Both the position numbers and the translations under genes were made by a program. DNA of 16,584 nucleotides from Desulfobacterales bacterium. Its GTDB lineage: Bacteria; Desulfobacterota; Desulfobacteria; Desulfobacterales; C00003060. The stretch lies in assembly GCA_030613145.1 (NCBI GenBank), contig JAUWMM010000005.1:1-16584 (forward strand). Direction: 5' to 3'. Below, one piece after another: positions 13,255 to 16,584 of the stretch (position 1 is its first letter; each line of letters starts with the position of its first letter). The notes beneath the pieces were generated by a model. The model was not told the origin of the DNA and ran no database searches. It saw only the letters and a program-made list of their open reading frames with translations.

Positions 13255-15063
13255 TCACTTCAAGAGCCTCACCTTTAAGGAGAGTTCCTCAAGCTGGGCC
13301 GCAGCAGCCTCACAGGGGGCCCCCGTAAGTAGGCAGGCTGCCTTTTGGGTCTTTGGAAAGGCGATGACGTCCCGAATGGAGGTCTGTTTAGCCATCAGCA
13401 TAATGAGCCTGTCGAACCCGAGGGCAATACCGCCGTGGGGCGGGGCACCAAAGTCAAGGGCTTCCAGAAGAAAACCAAACTTCTTCTCGTAGGTAGCCCG
13501 ATCAATATCTAATGCCTCAAATACTCTTTCCTGGACCACACGCTGATGGTTACGGATACTTCCCCCGCCAATCTCGGCTCCGTTAAGCACAAGATCATAG
13601 GCCCTGGACCGAACAGCAAGTGGATCCTGGGTGAGCCGTTCCATGTCCTCCTCAACAGGGGCTGTGAAGGGATGGTGCATGGCAACATAGCGTTTTTCTT
13701 CCTTGTCATATTCCATGAGCGGAAACTCAGTCACCCATGCAAATTGGTACTGGTCTTGGTTTATCAGCCCCAGTTTTTCAGCTAAGTGGCTTCGGAGGTG
13801 TCCCAGTGCCTCATTTACCACCTTGGATTGATCGGCTATGAAAAAAACAAGATCTCCAGACTCCATATCCAGCCTTCGGGCAAGCGATTCCTTTTCTGCA
13901 TCTGTAAAAAATTTGGCAATGGGTGATTGCCAGGCATCGGGTCGAACCTTGATCCAGGCCAGTCCTTTGGCCTTGTATACAGCCACAAGTTCTGTCAGGT
14001 CATCAATCTCCTTTCGGGAAAGATTAATGCTTCCTTTTGCATTGATCGCCTTAACCAGGCCTCCGGCCTTAACCACCTCGGCAAAGGCCCTAAATTCAGA
14101 AGCCCCGACAATGTCAGACACGTCTCTTAACTCCAGCCCGAATCTAAGGTCGGGTTTATCCAGCCCGAATCGTCCTGTTGCATCTTCATAGGTCAAACGC
14201 TTAAAGGGGTGTTCAATCTCTACCCCGAGGATGTCTTTGAAAAGCGTCGTCATCATCCCTTCTGTGACCGCCATTACATCATCTTCTCTCACAAAGGACA
14301 TCTCCAGGTCAATCTGGGTAAATTCCGGCTGTCGATCTGCTCGTAGATCTTCGTCACGAAAGCAGCGAACAATCTGGTAATAACGGTCGAATCCGGATAG
14401 CATTAAAAGCTGTTTAAAGATCTGTGGAGATTGTGGCAGGGCATAGAATTGGCCTGGATTCACCCGGCTAGGCACCAGATAGTCTCGTGCACCCTCTGGT
14501 GTACTCTTGGTCAAGAAAGGCGTTTCAATGTCAAGAAATCCCAGATTGTCTAGATAAGAGCGAATGGCTGCAGCTGTCCTGTGGCGTAGCATAAGGTTTT
14601 TCTGGAATACCGGGCGGCGCATATCAAGGTAACGATACTGGAGGCGGATAGTTTCGGATACCTGTGCGTTATCTTCAAGGACAAACGGAGGCGTCCGGCA
14701 CATGTTCAGAATCCTCAGTTCTGAGGCCATTACGTCAATCTCGCCTGTTTTCAACTTGGGGTTGATCATACCTTCTGGTCTGGGTACCACTGTCCCCCGA
14801 GCTGCCAGCACAAATTCGTTTCGGATGGCGTTTGCCTTTCGGTGAACCTCCTCGTTGATCTTGGGATTAAAAACCACCTGGGTAATCCCCTCGCGGTCAC
14901 GAAGGTCCACAAATATCACTCCACCATGGTCCCGCCTGCGCTGAACCCACCCCATTAGTATTACTTCTTTACCTACGTCTTTAGCCGTCAACTCCCAACA
15001 GTTATGGGTTCGTTTCATATCCCCAAGGGAGTCAAATAAGATTTTCTCATCTCCGGTCTTCAT
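13255..15063 (-). CDS. aspS: aspartyl-tRNA synthetase AspS
   Basis: Charges tRNA-Asp; 602 residues, a full-length bacterial-type class IIb enzyme. The N-terminal OB-fold anticodon domain contains MGWVQRRRDHGGVIFVDLRDREG (about 37-59). Motif 2 is FRDEDLRADRQPEFTQIDLE (about 234-253). The bacterial GAD insertion domain follows (about 290-420), and motif 3 GIALGFDRLIMLM is near 545. Start: ATG 15063 overlaps the hisS end by 17 nt and has AGGA upstream; it keeps the LGD-x-KRTH stretch I recall from deltaproteobacterial AspS. ATG 15018 is the alternative. His46 (RRDHGG) is the residue associated with non-discriminating AspRS, so it may also charge tRNA-Asn; this rests on one position. Confidence 0.96.
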   Translation of the reverse strand: MKTGDEKILFDSLGDMKRTHNCWELTAKDVGKEVILMGWVQRRRDHGGVIFVDLRDREGITQVVFNPKINEEVHRKANAIRNEFVLAARGTVVPRPEGMINPKLKTGEIDVMASELRILNMCRTPPFVLEDNAQVSETIRLQYRYLDMRRPVFQKNLMLRHRTAAAIRSYLDNLGFLDIETPFLTKSTPEGARDYLVPSRVNPGQFYALPQSPQIFKQLLMLSGFDRYYQIVRCFRDEDLRADRQPEFTQIDLEMSFVREDDVMAVTEGMMTTLFKDILGVEIEHPFKRLTYEDATGRFGLDKPDLRFGLELRDVSDIVGASEFRAFAEVVKAGGLVKAINAKGSINLSRKEIDDLTELVAVYKAKGLAWIKVRPDAWQSPIAKFFTDAEKESLARRLDMESGDLVFFIADQSKVVNEALGHLRSHLAEKLGLINQDQYQFAWVTEFPLMEYDKEEKRYVAMHHPFTAPVEEDMERLTQDPLAVRSRAYDLVLNGAEIGGGSIRNHQRVVQERVFEALDIDRATYEKKFGFLLEALDFGAPPHGGIALGFDRLIMLMAKQTSIRDVIAFPKTQKAACLLTGAPCEAAAAQLEELSLKVRLLK

Positions 15064-16336
15064 TATTCCTACCAGTTGTTGTGGGTTTTATCCTGCTAAC
15101 AACAAATCCTACGAGTCCCCGTAGAGGAACCCTTTCCTGCTCCTTAGTCGTCATATTTCTAAGCACTGCAGCCCCTTCATCCAATTCGCGGTCACCCACT
15201 ATAAGTACATATGAGGCCTCGAGCTTATCTGCACGGCGCATCTGACTCTTGAGGCTTCGGTCTTCAAGATCCATTTCTGTGCGAAACCTTTGCATCCTGA
15301 AATCCTGAACCCACTGGAAGGCCCTATCCTGAGCTCTAACGCCCAAGGCGGCAATAAACAAATGAGACCGCTTTTCAAGACCTTGTACCTGACCCGCCAA
15401 GAGTTCTATTAACCGATCCACTCCTATTGCAAACCCGACGCCGGGCTGATCAGGACCGCCCAAGGCCTTCACAAGTCCGTCATATCGTCCGCCACCCGCA
15501 ACAGCATCTTGGGCTCCTAATGCTCCTGCAAGGACTTCAAACGTTGTTCGAGTGTAATAGTCCAGCCCCCTTACCAGACGGTGGTTTGTCTCATAAGGTA
15601 TATGAGACATTTTCAAAACATCTTGGACTGTGTTAAAATGGCTCCGGCATTTACTACAAAGTCTGTCCAGGATAGAGGGAGCATCTGTCATAGTTTCCTT
15701 ACAGGTCGGCACCTTGCAGTCGAAAATTCGTAATGGGTTTTCATCCCGCCGCCTTAGGCAGTCTGAACAGAGTTGCTCAGAGCGATTTGCCAGAAAGGTT
15801 TTTAGGTCGTCCTTGAAATGTGGACGGCACTTATGGCAGCCGAGAGAGTTAATGTGAAGCACGATGCCGGAAAGGTCAAGGCGGTTCATAAATTTCATTA
15901 ACAAAAGAATCAATTCGGCATCCGCCCTGGGATCATGTAGCCCAAAGACTTCGGCGTTGATTTGGTAAAACTGCCGATACCGGCCTTTCTGGGGGCGTTC
16001 CCTGCGAAACATTGGTCCGATTGTGTACAGCTTACATACCGGGTCTTTTGCATAAAACTTATGTTCTATGTACGCCCGTACAACCGAGGCCGTAGCCTCG
16101 GGACGCAAGGTAAGTGAATCCCCCTTGCGGTCGGTAAAGGTATACATCTCTTTTTCTACAATATCAGTGCCGGCCCCGATACTGCGAGCAAAGAGCTCTG
16201 TTTTCTCAAGAATCGGGATGCGCAGCTCAGCAAAACCAAAGTCTTCAAGCAGCTCCCGCACCGTGGCTTCAACATATTGCCAAAGCGCAGTCTCTGTTGG
16301 AAGGATATCCTTAAAACCTCTTACCAGCTTGATCAT
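15047..16336 (-). CDS. hisS: histidyl-tRNA synthetase HisS
   Basis: Charges tRNA-His; 429 residues, class II. It starts MIKLVRGFKDILP, the usual HisS N-terminus. Motif 2 is FRRERPQKGRYRQFYQINAEVFG (110-132). The histidine-specific loop LVRGLDYYTRTTFEV is at 254-268, and motif 3 GVGFAIGVDRL is present; a C-terminal anticodon domain follows. The insertion between motif 2 and the histidine loop has four Cys pairs (C167/C170, C190/C193, C207/C212, C227/C230), fit to bind two zinc ions. It precedes and overlaps aspS, forming one operon. The Shine-Dalgarno is weak. Confidence 0.97.
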   Translation of the reverse strand: MIKLVRGFKDILPTETALWQYVEATVRELLEDFGFAELRIPILEKTELFARSIGAGTDIVEKEMYTFTDRKGDSLTLRPEATASVVRAYIEHKFYAKDPVCKLYTIGPMFRRERPQKGRYRQFYQINAEVFGLHDPRADAELILLLMKFMNRLDLSGIVLHINSLGCHKCRPHFKDDLKTFLANRSEQLCSDCLRRRDENPLRIFDCKVPTCKETMTDAPSILDRLCSKCRSHFNTVQDVLKMSHIPYETNHRLVRGLDYYTRTTFEVLAGALGAQDAVAGGGRYDGLVKALGGPDQPGVGFAIGVDRLIELLAGQVQGLEKRSHLFIAALGVRAQDRAFQWVQDFRMQRFRTEMDLEDRSLKSQMRRADKLEASYVLIVGDRELDEGAAVLRNMTTKEQERVPLRGLVGFVVSRIKPTTTGRNNEDRR

Positions 16337-16584
16337 TTGGGCAAGGCCTAGTTAGTGCCCATCCATGAATCGTAAAAACTCAATGGGCACAAGCGTAAGT
16401 TTCCAATTCAGAAATGAGCAATTTTCCGCAAGGTCAAGGAAAACAAGGCGTTGCGCGGAGGCGTGCCGAGGTACGTCGCACAAGCAACCCCGCAGTTTGA
16501 CGCCGATTCAGCCGTTCAGCCGTCGCAGCCAGTGCTTTGGCGAAGTCGGCTCGTAGCCAAGAAGGCTACTATGGCGAAGTCGGC
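16337..16584. repeat. non-coding repeat-rich region upstream of hisS
   Basis: No gene is credible here. Visible structure: a perfect 8-bp inverted repeat GTGCCCAT/ATGGGCAC (16355-16362 and 16383-16390) in the hisS leader; a tandem TTCAGCCG TTCAGCCG (about 16508-16523); a 13-bp direct repeat TGGCGAAGTCGGC at 16538-16550 and 16572-16584; and between the copies a 6-bp palindrome GTAGCC/GGCTAC (16553-16569). The repeat continues beyond the right edge, so its full extent cannot be seen. Confidence 0.5.

Overview
The window looks like chromosome from an anaerobic deltaproteobacterium (Desulfobacterota, sulfate-reducer type). This is an inference from the gene set: a CooT-type nickel protein, a PAC2 protein, a tetraheme cytochrome, PAS-type hybrid kinases, and an adjacent hisS-aspS pair whose HisS is rich in CxxC motifs. 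Base composition is moderate, with AT-rich intergenic DNA. No plasmid, phage, CRISPR array or complete insertion sequence is visible.

Layout. (1) 1-1731, minus: the N-terminal part of a large Ski2-like helicase that runs off the left edge. Just upstream is a suspicious frame-broken CxxCxxC micro-ORF. (2) 1858-1933: tRNA-Ala(GGC) with its own promoter and terminator. (3) 2009-3263: a divergent pair, cooT-like (minus) and a PAC2 gene (plus). Their promoters share a palindrome, and the cooT leader carries a long hairpin. (4) 3281-3542: a probable miniature inverted-repeat element, followed by a small unknown protein gene and a REC-PAS-HisKA-HATPase-REC hybrid kinase. (5) 5949-7583, minus: a tight operon moaA, zinc-ribbon protein, queD. 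(6) 7584-8031: AT-rich intergenic DNA with outward-facing promoters. (7) 8032-13205, plus: tetraheme cytochrome c, a membrane helical-bundle sensor without an output domain, a histidine kinase, a single-domain response regulator and a membrane-anchored type-1 periplasmic binding protein. A 215-bp inverted-repeat element lies between the sensor and the kinase. (8) 13255-16336, minus: hisS and aspS, overlapping. (9) 16337-16584: non-coding, repeat-rich DNA.

The most interesting candidate is region 7. Its parts resemble the E. coli TMAO-sensing TorC/TorT/TorS/TorR set: a multiheme c-type cytochrome, a type-1 periplasmic binding protein, a periplasmic helical-bundle sensor, a kinase and a receiver. 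Here the helical-bundle sensor is a separate protein, the kinase has its own PAS/Cache-like periplasmic part, and the receiver has no DNA-binding domain. I infer a split, ligand-sensing phosphorelay tied to extracytoplasmic electron transfer. Its ligand and output are unknown.

Several compact inverted repeats sit between genes (2246-2295, 3281-3542, 9440-9654). The third supplies the stop codon of one gene and the ribosome-binding site of the next.
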